This document shows, one piece after another, positions 15,001 through 24,204 of a stretch of DNA of 24,930 nt (position 1 is the first letter of the stretch; the number at the start of each line of letters is the position of its first letter). The position numbers and the translations under genes were made by a program. The DNA is from Arcanobacterium_A sp034173665 (lineage in GTDB: Bacteria; Actinomycetota; Actinomycetes; Actinomycetales; Actinomycetaceae): the NCBI GenBank assembly GCA_034173665.1, contig JAXFDG010000068.1, forward strand, positions 1 through 24,930. Direction: 5' to 3'. The notes beneath the pieces are model-generated. The model did no database searches. It was not told where the DNA came from and saw only the letters and a list, made by a program, of their open reading frames with translations.

Positions 15001-15885
15001 CAAAATTTGCGCACCTTTTCCAGGCTGTGAACTAACTGCCACGAAACCCTGTTGCTTAAAAATTTTCTTTACTTTTTCATCAATTTGCGCAAAAAGTAGC
15101 AAACTTGGGCCTGCCCCCGATACAACCGCCGGCCAATTCGCGTTCCGCAACGCCGTCAGCAATTCTCCACTGCGACCAAGAGCTTCCAACCGATAAGGTT
15201 GGTGGAGACAATCTTCCGTGGCGGAAAAAAGAAGGTCTAGGTCATTCGCCAAAGCATGAACTAATAGCCCGGCTCTGCTCACATTAAAAATCGCATCTTT
15301 ATATGCGATTTGGGTCGGCAGCACCCCTCTTGCTGTTTTTGTACTAAGTTCAAAATTCGGAATCAATAATGTGGTTTTCAAATCGGGATGCAAATTCAAA
15401 TTTGCAACTTGTGGTTTTTCCGCATTCATCCACGCTAATGTCGCTCCACCAAAAATTGCCGGAGCAGCATTATCGGGATGCCCCTCCCATTCAGTGGCCC
15501 ATTCTAAAAGTAATTCCGGCGTCAATAAATCTTGCTCATCAACAAGTGCTTTTACCAGCATTAACCCTGCAACAATCGCCGCTGCTGAAGACCCCAAACC
15601 CCGGCCTTGCGCAATTTCATTGCGGCATTTTAATTCAATCCCGCTTGTTGGGAGTCCGAGACGTTCGAGAGTTTGCTGCACCACTTGCACGATTAAATGA
15701 TTTTCATCTTTCGGCAAAGTTTGTGCACCTTGACCTAAGATAAAAACTCGCGAAGGACCCGTAATTAATTTCAAAGTTACGTCGTCCCAAATATCATGCG
15801 ATATCCCAAATGAGTCGAATCCCGGCCCGAGATTTGCTGAAGTTGCTGGTACGCGAACACGCACCTCATCTTTTACAATCCGCAT
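14992..15885 (-). CDS. thrB: Homoserine kinase
   Basis: ThrB phosphorylates homoserine with ATP, giving O-phosphohomoserine for threonine synthesis. The 297-residue protein is a GHMP kinase. It has the N-terminal VRVPATSANLGPGFDSFG (10-27), the ATP-binding GRGLGSSAA (94-102), and the C-terminal SGAGPSLLLF. Length is normal. The ATG at 15885 lies 9 bases after the thrC stop. The ribosome site is weak (GGGG about 15 bases upstream), so coupling to thrC translation is likely. Its stop codon lies in a degenerate repeat tract. Confidence 0.97.
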   Translation of the reverse strand: MRIVKDEVRVRVPATSANLGPGFDSFGISHDIWDDVTLKLITGPSRVFILGQGAQTLPKDENHLIVQVVQQTLERLGLPTSGIELKCRNEIAQGRGLGSSAAAIVAGLMLVKALVDEQDLLTPELLLEWATEWEGHPDNAAPAIFGGATLAWMNAEKPQVANLNLHPDLKTTLLIPNFELSTKTARGVLPTQIAYKDAIFNVSRAGLLVHALANDLDLLFSATEDCLHQPYRLEALGRSGELLTALRNANWPAVVSGAGPSLLLFAQIDEKVKKIFKQQGFVAVSSQPGKGAQILDA

Positions 15886-15894
15886 TATCGTAAA

Positions 15895-16995
15895 TCAGAG
15901 CCCCAAAATTTGGGCAGCTGCACTAGCTGTTGGAGCAATCGGAGTGAAATCAAGTTCTCGAGTCCCTAAAGCTGTTGCAGTGTCTTTCAAGCCATTTCCA
16001 GTAACGGTGCAAACAATCTTTGCTCCCTCTGGTACTTTTCTGAGTTGTGCTGCTTGTAATAAGCCAGCAACTGAAGCAGCCGACGCTGGCTCCACAAAGA
16101 CCCCAACCTCTGCCGCTAATAGTGACTGTGCTGCCAAAATTTGCTCATCTGTGACTCGATCAATCCAACCATTTGAAGCGTCTCTTGCTTCAATCGCATA
16201 ATCCCAAGATGCTGGATTGCCAATCCGAATCGCAGTTGCAATGGTCTCTGGTTCGGCAATCGGCTCACCAGCAACAAATGGAGCTGCACCCCAAGCTTGC
16301 ACACCCCACATTTGCGGAACTTTAGTTGCTACAGCTGGCAACCGGAGCGCTGTATCATCCATCGATGCACTAGTTACTCTTCCCGCATATTCCATGTATC
16401 CCAGCCAATATGCCGAAATATTTCCCGCATTTCCCACTGGTAATACGTGAATATCAGGAGCATCTCCAAGAAAATCAACAATCTCAAAAGCCGCAGTTTT
16501 CTGCCCTTGCAGACGATACGGATTTACAGAATTTACTAGCGATACCGGATAGGCCGCCGTCAATTCTCGAACAATATTTAAACAATCATCGAAATTTCCA
16601 TCTACTGCCACCAACTTCGCACCATGCATGATTGCTTGGGCTAGTTTTCCTGCAGCAATTTTTCCTGCCGGCAATATCACCGCACATTCAAGTCCCGCGG
16701 CAGTCGCATAAGCCGCAGCAGAGGCAGAAGTATTACCCGTTGAAGCACAGGCGACTATTTTCGTCTCTCCGCGCAATACATCTGTAATCGCGGAAGTCAT
16801 TCCCCGATCTTTAAAAGATCCAGTTGGATTTGCTCCCTCTACCTTTAAGTAAACTTCCGCTCCAGTTAACTCTTCAAGCTTCCGAGCTTTCACTAAAGGG
16901 GTGCCACCTTCATGCAAGGTCACAATCTGATCAGCTTCACTAAATGGCATCCGGTCAAAATATTCCCGAATTAGCCCTTCCCAGACATGCGCCAT
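15895..16995 (-). CDS. thrC: Threonine synthase
   Basis: ThrC converts O-phosphohomoserine to threonine with pyridoxal phosphate. The 366-residue protein has the PLP lysine K62 in GANPTGSFKDRGM, the ACASTGNTSASAAAYA phosphate-binding region, and the late VTGNGLKDTATAL motif. This is the compact class found in actinobacteria, without the N-terminal extension of the E. coli type. The ATG at 16995 overlaps the hom stop (TAATG), with GGGAG 4 bases upstream. It lies between the enzymes before (hom) and beside it (thrB) in the pathway. Confidence 0.97.
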   Translation of the reverse strand: MAHVWEGLIREYFDRMPFSEADQIVTLHEGGTPLVKARKLEELTGAEVYLKVEGANPTGSFKDRGMTSAITDVLRGETKIVACASTGNTSASAAAYATAAGLECAVILPAGKIAAGKLAQAIMHGAKLVAVDGNFDDCLNIVRELTAAYPVSLVNSVNPYRLQGQKTAAFEIVDFLGDAPDIHVLPVGNAGNISAYWLGYMEYAGRVTSASMDDTALRLPAVATKVPQMWGVQAWGAAPFVAGEPIAEPETIATAIRIGNPASWDYAIEARDASNGWIDRVTDEQILAAQSLLAAEVGVFVEPASAASVAGLLQAAQLRKVPEGAKIVCTVTGNGLKDTATALGTRELDFTPIAPTASAAAQILGL

Positions 16996-18329
16996 TACTC
17001 TCCCTCAACTTTCAGAACTTTTGCTACTTCTAACACTTCCGGCAAACGCTTCAGTTCAGTAACCGTATTATTTAAATCCTTGGCTTGCGCTACGTGGGTA
17101 ATCACATTTAGTACCGACGTCGTAGCCTCAGTTTCCACAGTTGTAACTGCCGTAATATCTCTTGCATTTACTTGTTGAACCGCTGAAATAGAAACATGGT
17201 TTTTCGCAAAAACTTCTGTAATCTTTGCCAGCACTCCAAGTTCATCCACAACTTTCAAGCGCAAATAATATGATGAACGAGTTTCTGCTGCCGATAAAAT
17301 TTTTGTTTCGCCAAAAACTAACTCACCTGGAGCATGTCCACCAAAAGCTCTTTTTGCTGCTGCTGCAACGACGTCAGAAAGAACTGCTGAAGCTGTTGGA
17401 GCTCCACCAGCTCCCCGCCCGTAGAACATCAGGCGATCTGCTGCTTTCGCTTCCACAAGGACTGAATTAAATGCACCATCAACACTTGCTAGTGGATTCT
17501 TTTTCGGCACCATCGTCGGCGCAACGGAAACCTCCACGCCGTCAATTCCATCTTCATTTAACGTGTAGCGACGCGCACGCGCAATCAATTTAATTACGTA
17601 TCCTGCCGCATCTGCTTGGGCAATATCGTGTGCAGATATTTCACGAATCCCAGAAACATCAACATCAGATAAGAGAACTCGCGCATGAAAAGCAATTGAA
17701 GCAAGGATTGCAATTTTCGCTGCTGCGTCGAAACCATCAACATCAGCGGTTGGGTCAGCTTCGGCATAACCAAGGTCTTGCGCAAGTTTTAGTGCCTGCG
17801 CAAATTCCATTCCCTTTGTCGTCATTTCGTTAAGAATGAAATTTGTAGTTCCATTCATAATTCCCGAAATTTCCGTAACAGTGTCACCAGCTAAGGATTC
17901 ACGCAAACCATAAACAACTGGAACAGCTCCCGCAACTGCTGCTTCGTAATATAAATCAACTTGGTTCTGAGCTGCGGCCTCATAAAGTTCTGGACCATGC
18001 GTTGCCAATAGTGCTTTATTTCCAGTGACTACCGATTTTCCAGAGGTTAATGCCTGCAAGACCAACTTCCGCGGTAATTCAATTCCTCCAATAAGTTCAA
18101 TCACTAAATCAGCAGAATCAATTAAACCTTGCGCATCAGTAGTGAGAAGTTCCCGATTTATTGCTTGATCTCGAGGAGCGTCCAAATTATTAACCGCAAT
18201 TCCTACTAATTCAAGCGGGATTCCAGCCCGAAACGCTAAAATCTCTGACTGTTTAGTAAGTAATCGCGCAACTTGAGTTCCTACAGTTCCGCAGCCAAGT
18301 AAAGCAATCTTCACTTTATCTAAAGCCAT
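16995..18329 (-). CDS. hom: Homoserine dehydrogenase
   Basis: This enzyme reduces aspartate semialdehyde to homoserine with NAD(P)H. The protein has 444 residues from ATG at 18329. A TTG six codons upstream is unlikely because GGAGG lies 4 bases before the ATG. The Rossmann motif GCGTVG is at 12-17. The catalytic domain has GIMNGTTNFILNEM and YAEADPTADVDGFDAAAK. A C-terminal ACT domain (about 360-440, SSYYLRLKVVDELGVLAKI) suggests feedback inhibition by threonine, as known for this class. It is monofunctional, without an aspartokinase domain. It follows lysA after 23 bases. Confidence 0.97.
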   Translation of the reverse strand: MALDKVKIALLGCGTVGTQVARLLTKQSEILAFRAGIPLELVGIAVNNLDAPRDQAINRELLTTDAQGLIDSADLVIELIGGIELPRKLVLQALTSGKSVVTGNKALLATHGPELYEAAAQNQVDLYYEAAVAGAVPVVYGLRESLAGDTVTEISGIMNGTTNFILNEMTTKGMEFAQALKLAQDLGYAEADPTADVDGFDAAAKIAILASIAFHARVLLSDVDVSGIREISAHDIAQADAAGYVIKLIARARRYTLNEDGIDGVEVSVAPTMVPKKNPLASVDGAFNSVLVEAKAADRLMFYGRGAGGAPTASAVLSDVVAAAAKRAFGGHAPGELVFGETKILSAAETRSSYYLRLKVVDELGVLAKITEVFAKNHVSISAVQQVNARDITAVTTVETEATTSVLNVITHVAQAKDLNNTVTELKRLPEVLEVAKVLKVEGE

Positions 18330-18352
18330 TTTTCCTCCACTTAGCAATAAAT

Positions 18353-19726
18353 CTAGTCCATATCATAGGCAAGAAGGTCAGTCACTGTTTGTCTTCTGAG
18401 GATCTCGCGTGCCTGACCTGATTCAACAGCAACTACATTCGGTTTCGTCAACAAATTATAATTTGAGCTCATCGCATAACCATAAGCTCCGGTTACTGGA
18501 ACTGCCACCAAATCCCCTCTTTGCATATCTTCTGGTAATGCCAGATTGTGCACCACAATATCACCTGATTCGCAATGTTTGCCGACAATTCGAGCACGCA
18601 CAAGTGGTGCTTTTGAAGATCGAGAAACGAGTGCTGCAGTATAGTTAGCCCCGTACAATGCGGGTCGAATATTATCGCTCATTCCGCCATCCACAGATAC
18701 ATAGAGACGTTGCCCATCATCAACCGCAACAGATTTCACCGTTCCGACGCGATACAAAGTAAACATTGCTGGAGCAATAATTGATCTTCCCGGCTCAATC
18801 GACACTAATGGTGCCGGCAATCCAGTTTCAGCACAATGTACTGCAACCACTTCTGCAAGCGCTTGGGCAAAAACTTCCGGCTTTGGAGGAACTGCATCAG
18901 CTGCGGTGTAGCGAACTCCGTATCCTCCTCCGAGATCAATTTCAGGAATCATAATCCCTTGGCTTGCTGCCCATGCTCGTTGTGCAAGAATTATCCGCGC
19001 TGCTTCCACAAAACCAGCCGTTGCCATGATCTGCGAACCAATATGCGAATGCAAACCGCGCAATTCTAAAGCAGGAGCAGCAGATACTTGCAAAATCGCC
19101 GCTTGGGCTAGCCCTGTCGAAATAGATAATCCAAATTTTTGATCTTCGTGTGCAGTAGCAATAAATTCATGTCCACCAGCATGCACCCCAGTAGTAAGAC
19201 GAAGATAGACCGGAGCAGACACTCCTTTACGTTGTGCGATTTCGTTTACCAAAGAAATCTCTGAAATTGAGTCAATAACGATATGCGCAATTCCCGCGTC
19301 TAATGCAAGCTCAATTTCCGCTTCAGATTTATTATTTCCGTGCAGACCACAAGCACTTCCTGGAACTCCAGCTGCTAAAGCGACTTGGAGTTCTCCAGCA
19401 GAGGCTGTATCAAGATGTAGGCCAGCAGCATACATCTCTTTTGCCAGAAATTTTGAGAGAAAAGCCTTCCCCGCATAATAAACCTCAGCGCCACCAAGAC
19501 CAGCAAAAGCATTAGTCATAGCCACACTCCAAGCCTGAGCGCGCGCTCGCATATCAGCAACATCGAGAATAAAACTTGGCGTGTCAAAAGTTTTCGCAAG
19601 TTCTGAAACTGTAACTCCAGCAATAGCATATTCGCCATTACTTAACGTAAAGTTTTGCGACCAAACACCATTCCACGAACCATCCGGTTGGGGCGCAGCC
19701 AAGGTTTCATAATTCACTTCTGCCAT
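18353..19726 (-). CDS. lysA: Diaminopimelate decarboxylase
   Basis: LysA removes CO2 from meso-diaminopimelate to make lysine, using pyridoxal phosphate. From ATG at 19726 (GGAGG 4 bases upstream; an upstream in-frame start at 19759 has no such site) the protein has 457 residues. It shows the PLP lysine K87 in VYYAGKAFLSKF, HSHIGSQI, the phosphate-binding GGGYGVRYT, EPGRSIIA, and the active-site cysteine in HCESGD. Its presence beside hom-thrC-thrB gathers the branches of the aspartate pathway. It follows argS by 94 bases. Confidence 0.97.
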   Translation of the reverse strand: MAEVNYETLAAPQPDGSWNGVWSQNFTLSNGEYAIAGVTVSELAKTFDTPSFILDVADMRARAQAWSVAMTNAFAGLGGAEVYYAGKAFLSKFLAKEMYAAGLHLDTASAGELQVALAAGVPGSACGLHGNNKSEAEIELALDAGIAHIVIDSISEISLVNEIAQRKGVSAPVYLRLTTGVHAGGHEFIATAHEDQKFGLSISTGLAQAAILQVSAAPALELRGLHSHIGSQIMATAGFVEAARIILAQRAWAASQGIMIPEIDLGGGYGVRYTAADAVPPKPEVFAQALAEVVAVHCAETGLPAPLVSIEPGRSIIAPAMFTLYRVGTVKSVAVDDGQRLYVSVDGGMSDNIRPALYGANYTAALVSRSSKAPLVRARIVGKHCESGDIVVHNLALPEDMQRGDLVAVPVTGAYGYAMSSNYNLLTKPNVVAVESGQAREILRRQTVTDLLAYDMD

Positions 19727-19820
19727 TGTTCCTCCACGTTTTTGGTCATCAAAAAACATTTCCGAAATTGAAGCTAACGTGACCAGTCGGAACCAGAGCA
19801 GTAGTTAGAACTTCCTGAAG

Positions 19821-21494
19821 TTACATCTTTTCCGGAGCTGAAACACCAAGCAAATCTAAACCGTTTGCCAATACTTGACCTGCCGCGTCATTCAGCCAGA
19901 GACGCGCCTGATGCACAGCAGTAACAGCATCATCTGCACGAGGTGTTACTCGAGACTTACCGTACCAAGCATGGTATGCACCAGCGAGTTCTTCCACATA
20001 CCGGGCAATTCGATGCGGCTCACGAAGATTAGCTGCCTGTGCCACAATTTCTGGATACTTCGCCAAAGTCGCTAATAGCTCATTATCTGCTTCGGTATCT
20101 AAGCGACTTGGGTCAAAGTCTTCTCTGGTAACTCCGTGTTCACTTGCATTTCGCGCTACCGAGTGCGTCCGCGCATGCGCATATTGCACATAGTAGACCG
20201 GATTTTCGTTTGTATGTGAAGAAATTAATCCAAGATCAATTTCTAATGGAGTATCCATTGCTGCCCGCGCAAGCGAATAACGAGCTGCGTCCACTCCTGC
20301 CACTTCAATCAAATCAGAGAGAACGACCACTGTTCCTGCGCGCTTTGACATTCGTACTGGTTCGCCGTCTTTTACAAGATTTACTAGCTGCCCAATGAGA
20401 ATTTCCATATTCTCACCCTTGCCAGCTTTGTCTCCAAAAGCACGAGCCATGGCATACATTCGCCCGATATAACCATGATGATCCGCACCGAGCATATAAA
20501 TTGCTTGGTCTGCGCCACGTTCACGTTTATCAAGATAATAAGCAAGATCGCCGGCATAGTATGCGGCCTGGCCATCAGATTTGATTACAACACGGTCCTT
20601 GTCGTCACCAAAATCAGTTGTGCGAATCCACTTCGCCCCTTCTGATTCAAAAACAATTCCAGCTGCTTCAAGTCGCGCAATTGCCGCATCAACAGCACCG
20701 GATTCATGCAAGGTGTCCTCATGGAAATAGACATCAAAGAAAACACGGAAATCGGCAAGTTCTTCCTTAATGGCGGCAAACATTAGATTCACACCGTGCT
20801 CGCGGAAAAATTCTTGCGCCTGCGTATCAGTAAGCTCAGAAAGATTCACTTCTGGGTGATCATTTAGGACTCTTTCGGCAATATCTGAAATGTATTCTCC
20901 GCCGTAACCGTCTTCCGGAACTTCGCGCCCGAGTGCTCGCGCTAATAATGAGGCCGAAAAACGATCAATCTGGGCTCCGTGGTCATTAAAATAATATTCA
21001 CGCGTAACCTTCGCTCCAGTAGCTTCAAGAATTCGCGCTAAGGAATCTCCCACAGCAGCCCAACGCGCACCTCCGATATGAATCGGTCCCGTTGGGTTTG
21101 CGGAAACAAACTCGAGATTTACATGAGAACCAGAATTTACTGACGACGTGCCGTAAGCAGCCCCTTGCTCCAAGATAGTTCGCGCCAGCTCCCCAGCAGC
21201 ACCAGCCTCTAAAGTGATATTAATGAATCCCGGGCCAGCAATATCTGTGCTTGCAATGGCTTTGTTTTGTGCTAATTCAGAAGTGAGCAAAGTAGCAAAT
21301 TCGCGCGGATTCATCCCAGCTTTCTTAGCTAGTTGCATCGCCACATTAGTCGCCCAATCTCCATGCTCTCGCGAGCGCGGACGTTCAACTTTTACCTCGG
21401 CTGGTAAATCTGTTAACGCAAGCGAAAGAGTCCCGTTTGCAATAAGCGTTTCTAATGCATTACGTATCGATGCTGATAATTCCTCTGGTGTCAT
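19821..21494 (-). CDS. argS: Arginyl-tRNA synthetase
   Basis: ArgS charges tRNA-Arg. From ATG at 21494 the protein has 557 residues. It has the N-terminal additional domain typical of ArgRS (1-95), the HIGH-type HIGG (139-142) in SANPTGPIHIGGARW, the KMSKS-type RMSKR (381-385), and the C-terminal anticodon-binding helices ending in LDLLGVSAPEKM. A GTG at 21533 would add 13 residues but has no ribosome site. The ATG also lacks a well-spaced one; instead TAAAAT lies 7 bases upstream, as in leaderless actinobacterial genes. It diverges from the adjacent tRNA-Arg gene. Confidence 0.96.
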   Translation of the reverse strand: MTPEELSASIRNALETLIANGTLSLALTDLPAEVKVERPRSREHGDWATNVAMQLAKKAGMNPREFATLLTSELAQNKAIASTDIAGPGFINITLEAGAAGELARTILEQGAAYGTSSVNSGSHVNLEFVSANPTGPIHIGGARWAAVGDSLARILEATGAKVTREYYFNDHGAQIDRFSASLLARALGREVPEDGYGGEYISDIAERVLNDHPEVNLSELTDTQAQEFFREHGVNLMFAAIKEELADFRVFFDVYFHEDTLHESGAVDAAIARLEAAGIVFESEGAKWIRTTDFGDDKDRVVIKSDGQAAYYAGDLAYYLDKRERGADQAIYMLGADHHGYIGRMYAMARAFGDKAGKGENMEILIGQLVNLVKDGEPVRMSKRAGTVVVLSDLIEVAGVDAARYSLARAAMDTPLEIDLGLISSHTNENPVYYVQYAHARTHSVARNASEHGVTREDFDPSRLDTEADNELLATLAKYPEIVAQAANLREPHRIARYVEELAGAYHAWYGKSRVTPRADDAVTAVHQARLWLNDAAGQVLANGLDLLGVSAPEKM

Positions 21495-21501
21495 GGTTAC
21501 T

Positions 21502-21530
21502 ATTTTATCCTTGGTTTTCGTTAGAACCCA
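21502..21530 (-). promoter_or_regulatory. Leaderless-type argS promoter
   Basis: TAAAAT (21507-21502) lies exactly 7 bases before the argS ATG, the spacing expected when transcription begins at the A of the start codon. A weak -35 (TGGGTT, 17 bases upstream) may be present. AAGGA is 13 bases before the ATG, too far for a normal ribosome site. Confidence 0.5.
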
Positions 21531-21583
21531 CACTGCTTTAGGTGCAATTTACCACCTCTTCAATATTTTCTTCGATTCTCGTT

Positions 21584-21611
21584 TCGATTTAGCAGGAATG
21601 CCTGTTAAACT
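21584..21611 (+). promoter_or_regulatory. Candidate tRNA-Arg promoter
   Basis: On the plus strand TTCGAT is followed after 17 bases by TAAACT (about 21606-21611), placing a start a few bases before the tRNA at 21622. The -35 is weak. The gap shared with the divergent argS promoter is 127 bases. Confidence 0.3.
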
Positions 21612-21621
21612 TTTAGGCGTT

Positions 21622-21694
21622 GCCCCGATAGCTCAGGGGATAGAGCGTTCGCCTCCGGAGCGAAAGGTCGCAGGTTCGAATCCTGTTCGGGGCA
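21622..21694 (+). tRNA. tRNA-Arg (anticodon CCG)
   Basis: The 73-base sequence folds as a full cloverleaf. The acceptor stem pairs GCCCCGA with TCGGGGC, the D-stem GCTC with GAGC, and the anticodon stem TTCGC with GCGAA. The loop is CTCCGGA (anticodon CCG at 21655-21657), the variable loop has 5 bases, and the T-arm is GCAGG-TTCGAAT-CCTGT with discriminator A. CCA is not encoded. It reads the arginine codon CGG. It is the only plus-strand gene, lies divergent to argS and is followed 5 bases later by a terminator. Confidence 0.97.
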
Positions 21695-21699
21695 CAAAG

Positions 21700-21735
21700 A
21701 AAGTCCGGTACTTTGATTTACAAGTACCGGACTTT
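21700..21735 (+). terminator. Terminator after tRNA-Arg
   Basis: A 14-bp perfect stem (21700-21713 with 21722-21735) with an 8-base loop is followed by TCATTATTAATTTGTTTT, T-rich enough for intrinsic termination. It begins 5 bases after the tRNA. On the other strand it is followed by TTTCTTTG, so it may also stop transcripts from aspA, whose stop is 74 bases away. Confidence 0.85.
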
Positions 21736-21808
21736 CATTATTAATTTGTTTTGGAATAAAAGGGGTTAAGACCAAAAGCTCTGGCTAATTCCCGCTAATT
21801 ATTCAATC

Positions 21809-23251
21809 TTAGTTTTCTGGAATTCCGCGCTCGTCGTCAGCATATATCCGACCAGTGTAACGCGGATTCATAAATGCTTCCTCAGTTAAATAACCTTCAA
21901 CTTCAGCACTGGACATCAGTCCAAATTCAACAACTACCTCCTGCACTGTCTTGCCAGTACGAGCAGCCTCTTTCCCAACGCGATCTCCTTGGTGATGACC
22001 AATTACTTCATTTAGCAAAGTAACAATCCCAATGGAACCCATGACATGTGCTCTAGTTACCTCTGGATTTGCAGTAATCCCAACAATGCACTTTTCGCGT
22101 AAAGTGTCGCAACAATTAATCAACAAATCGATTGATTCATTCAGAGCTTGACCAACTACTGGCTCCATCACGTTCAGCTGTAGCTGCCCCGCTTCGGCCG
22201 CCATCGTCACAGTCACGTCATTTCCAATAACTTTAAAACAAGCTTGATTTACAACTTCCGGAATTACCGGGTTTACTTTTGCCGGCATAATTGAAGACCC
22301 GGCTTGCATTTCCGGCAAATTAATCTCATTTAATCCGGCACGTGGCCCTGATGATAACAACCGTAAATCATTCGACATCTTTGAAAGCTTATGAGCTAAA
22401 CGCTTCAAAGCTGCGTGCATCATCACGAAGTCTCCGTTATCAACAGTTGCCTCAATCAGATCAGGCGCAGACTTGATTGGCAAACCGGTAACTTCTGCTA
22501 ATTTTTCAGCCGCAACCGCAGCATAACCTTCTGGTGTATTAAGGCGCGTTCCGATTGCAGTTGCCCCTAAATTCACGTTCAGCAAATCTCGTGCAATTCG
22601 TTTTAGAATCACTTCATCTTCCCGTAAATTTGTGGCATACCCATGGAATTCTTGCCCTAGGGTCATTGGCACAGCGTCTTGTAACTGGGTTCGTCCCATC
22701 TTCAAAACATGAGCAAATTCTTTCGCCTTCTCTTCAAGGGCATCAACTAATTTTTCAATCCGTCCGTTAAGTTTTCGAATTCCTTCGTAAGTTGCCAGAC
22801 GCAAACCGGTTGGATAAGCATCATTTGTCGATTGCGACTTATTTACATGATCATTTGGATTGATGACGTCGTAGCGTCCTTTTTCAAAGCCTAATAATTC
22901 CAAGGCAAGATTCGCAATCACTTCGTTAGTATTCATATTTACTGAAGTGCCTGCCCCGCCTTGGAATTGATCAACTGGGAATTGATCCATGCAACGGCCT
23001 TTAACTAAAACTTCGTCACAAGCTTTTGCGATTGCCTGTGCAATATCGTGAGGAAGGACTTTTAATTCTTCATTCGCGAGCGCCGACGCCTTCTTTACTT
23101 GCACCATCGCAGTAATAAATTCTGGCACATCTTGAATTTTGTGCCGCGAAATCCGAAAGTTTTCAATCGCTCGCACAGTGTGAATTCCATAGTATGCCTC
23201 AGCTGGCACTTCCTTAGTCCCGAGTAAATCTTCTTCGATTCGAAAATTCAT
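21809..23251 (-). CDS. aspA: Aspartate ammonia-lyase
   Basis: AspA interconverts aspartate and fumarate plus ammonia. From ATG at 23251 (AGGGG 6 bases upstream) it has 480 residues. In-frame codons back to 23320 would add 23 residues unlike the family. The N-terminus EEDLLGTKEVPAEAYYGIHTVRAIENF is typical of aspartase rather than fumarase. The active-site signature GSSIMPAKVNP is at 318-328, and HVNKSQSTNDAYPT is at about 135-148. It stands alone: the 137 bases upstream hold a possible TATGCT -10 but no clear promoter. It converges on tRNA-Arg. Confidence 0.95.
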   Translation of the reverse strand: MNFRIEEDLLGTKEVPAEAYYGIHTVRAIENFRISRHKIQDVPEFITAMVQVKKASALANEELKVLPHDIAQAIAKACDEVLVKGRCMDQFPVDQFQGGAGTSVNMNTNEVIANLALELLGFEKGRYDVINPNDHVNKSQSTNDAYPTGLRLATYEGIRKLNGRIEKLVDALEEKAKEFAHVLKMGRTQLQDAVPMTLGQEFHGYATNLREDEVILKRIARDLLNVNLGATAIGTRLNTPEGYAAVAAEKLAEVTGLPIKSAPDLIEATVDNGDFVMMHAALKRLAHKLSKMSNDLRLLSSGPRAGLNEINLPEMQAGSSIMPAKVNPVIPEVVNQACFKVIGNDVTVTMAAEAGQLQLNVMEPVVGQALNESIDLLINCCDTLREKCIVGITANPEVTRAHVMGSIGIVTLLNEVIGHHQGDRVGKEAARTGKTVQEVVVEFGLMSSAEVEGYLTEEAFMNPRYTGRIYADDERGIPEN

Positions 23252-23388
23252 CAAATTCCCCTCAGTATTTTCATTTCGCTTCATTGCGCTTTCCGGAACA
23301 AGAACTGCACAAACGCACAAATTCTGCTACCGAACACTTTTAAGCATAGTCATTACGATGCAGTTACTCCAGCGAAATTTGATTTACC

Positions 23389-24168
23389 TCAGAATTGAGT
23401 ATCAATTACTTTTCGAGCTAATGAGGGGACATCAGTAATTAATGCATCCACACCCATCGTAAGTAGTTTTCGCATTTGCGATTCTTCATTAACAGTCCAG
23501 ACATGAACCGCAAAACCAAGATTATGGGCAAGATCAATGAAGCGTTTTGTAACCACCGGAATCCCCCATTGGCTCACTGGAACTTGCACTGCCTGAACCC
23601 CATCAGCAACTCGGGGAACGTTTCTTAACACAATCTCGGCAAGATTCTTCGGGAGTCTACTCGCAATTACTAGGCGAACGATTGAACTTTGCCCAAGTGA
23701 GGTGGCCACCCCCGGAAGAAGCTTTCGCAATCGCACTAAACGCTTTTCACTAAAAGAGGCCAAGCAAACGCGATTCAGAGCCTGATTGGCTTGGAGCTCT
23801 TGCGCAAGCGGAACAACAACCTCGTCCGTCTTCGCATCAATATTCAACACAAATTCCGGATAGTCGCTTAATACGGTGGAAAGTTTCAACGGATGCACAC
23901 CTGAACCATCAGACAGTCGGGCAACTTCCTCCCAAGTATGCGCTGAAACTTTACCAGTACCATTGGTTGTGCGATCCAAGATTTCATCATGGAAAAGGAC
24001 GACTACGCCGTCTTTCGTAATTTGCGCATCGGTTTCAAGATAGAAAAATCCACGTTGTCGCATCAGTTCAAAGGCTTGAAGAGAATTTTCCGGAGCTTCA
24101 TTTCCCCCACCACGGTGGGCAATCACAATTGGCGTCCCAATATCCCAAATTCGCTTTGTGAACACCAT
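23389..24168 (-). CDS. Glycerophosphodiester phosphodiesterase family protein
   Basis: Enzymes of this family hydrolyse glycerophosphodiesters to glycerol-3-phosphate and an alcohol. The 259-residue protein has the family metal and catalytic motifs near its N-terminus: AHRGGGNEAPENS (17-29), LETDAQITKDG (44-54) and FHDEILDRTTNG (59-70). There is no signal peptide, so it is probably cytoplasmic. The start is ATG at 24168, with AAAGGAG 7 bases upstream; a TTG one codon earlier is less likely. ACTCC just upstream can pair with GGAGT of this ribosome site. It follows the M23 peptidase after 36 bases. The natural substrate is not evident. Confidence 0.92.
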   Translation of the reverse strand: MVFTKRIWDIGTPIVIAHRGGGNEAPENSLQAFELMRQRGFFYLETDAQITKDGVVVLFHDEILDRTTNGTGKVSAHTWEEVARLSDGSGVHPLKLSTVLSDYPEFVLNIDAKTDEVVVPLAQELQANQALNRVCLASFSEKRLVRLRKLLPGVATSLGQSSIVRLVIASRLPKNLAEIVLRNVPRVADGVQAVQVPVSQWGIPVVTKRFIDLAHNLGFAVHVWTVNEESQMRKLLTMGVDALITDVPSLARKVIDTQF

Positions 24169-24204
24169 CAAGAAACTCCTTTCACCTGGAGTATCCTAAC
24201 CTAA

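Noticed and set aside
21214..21744. Plus-strand frame of 176 codons running through the tRNA gene
   Set aside because: It covers the argS start on the opposite strand, then the tRNA and part of its terminator, which no real gene would do.
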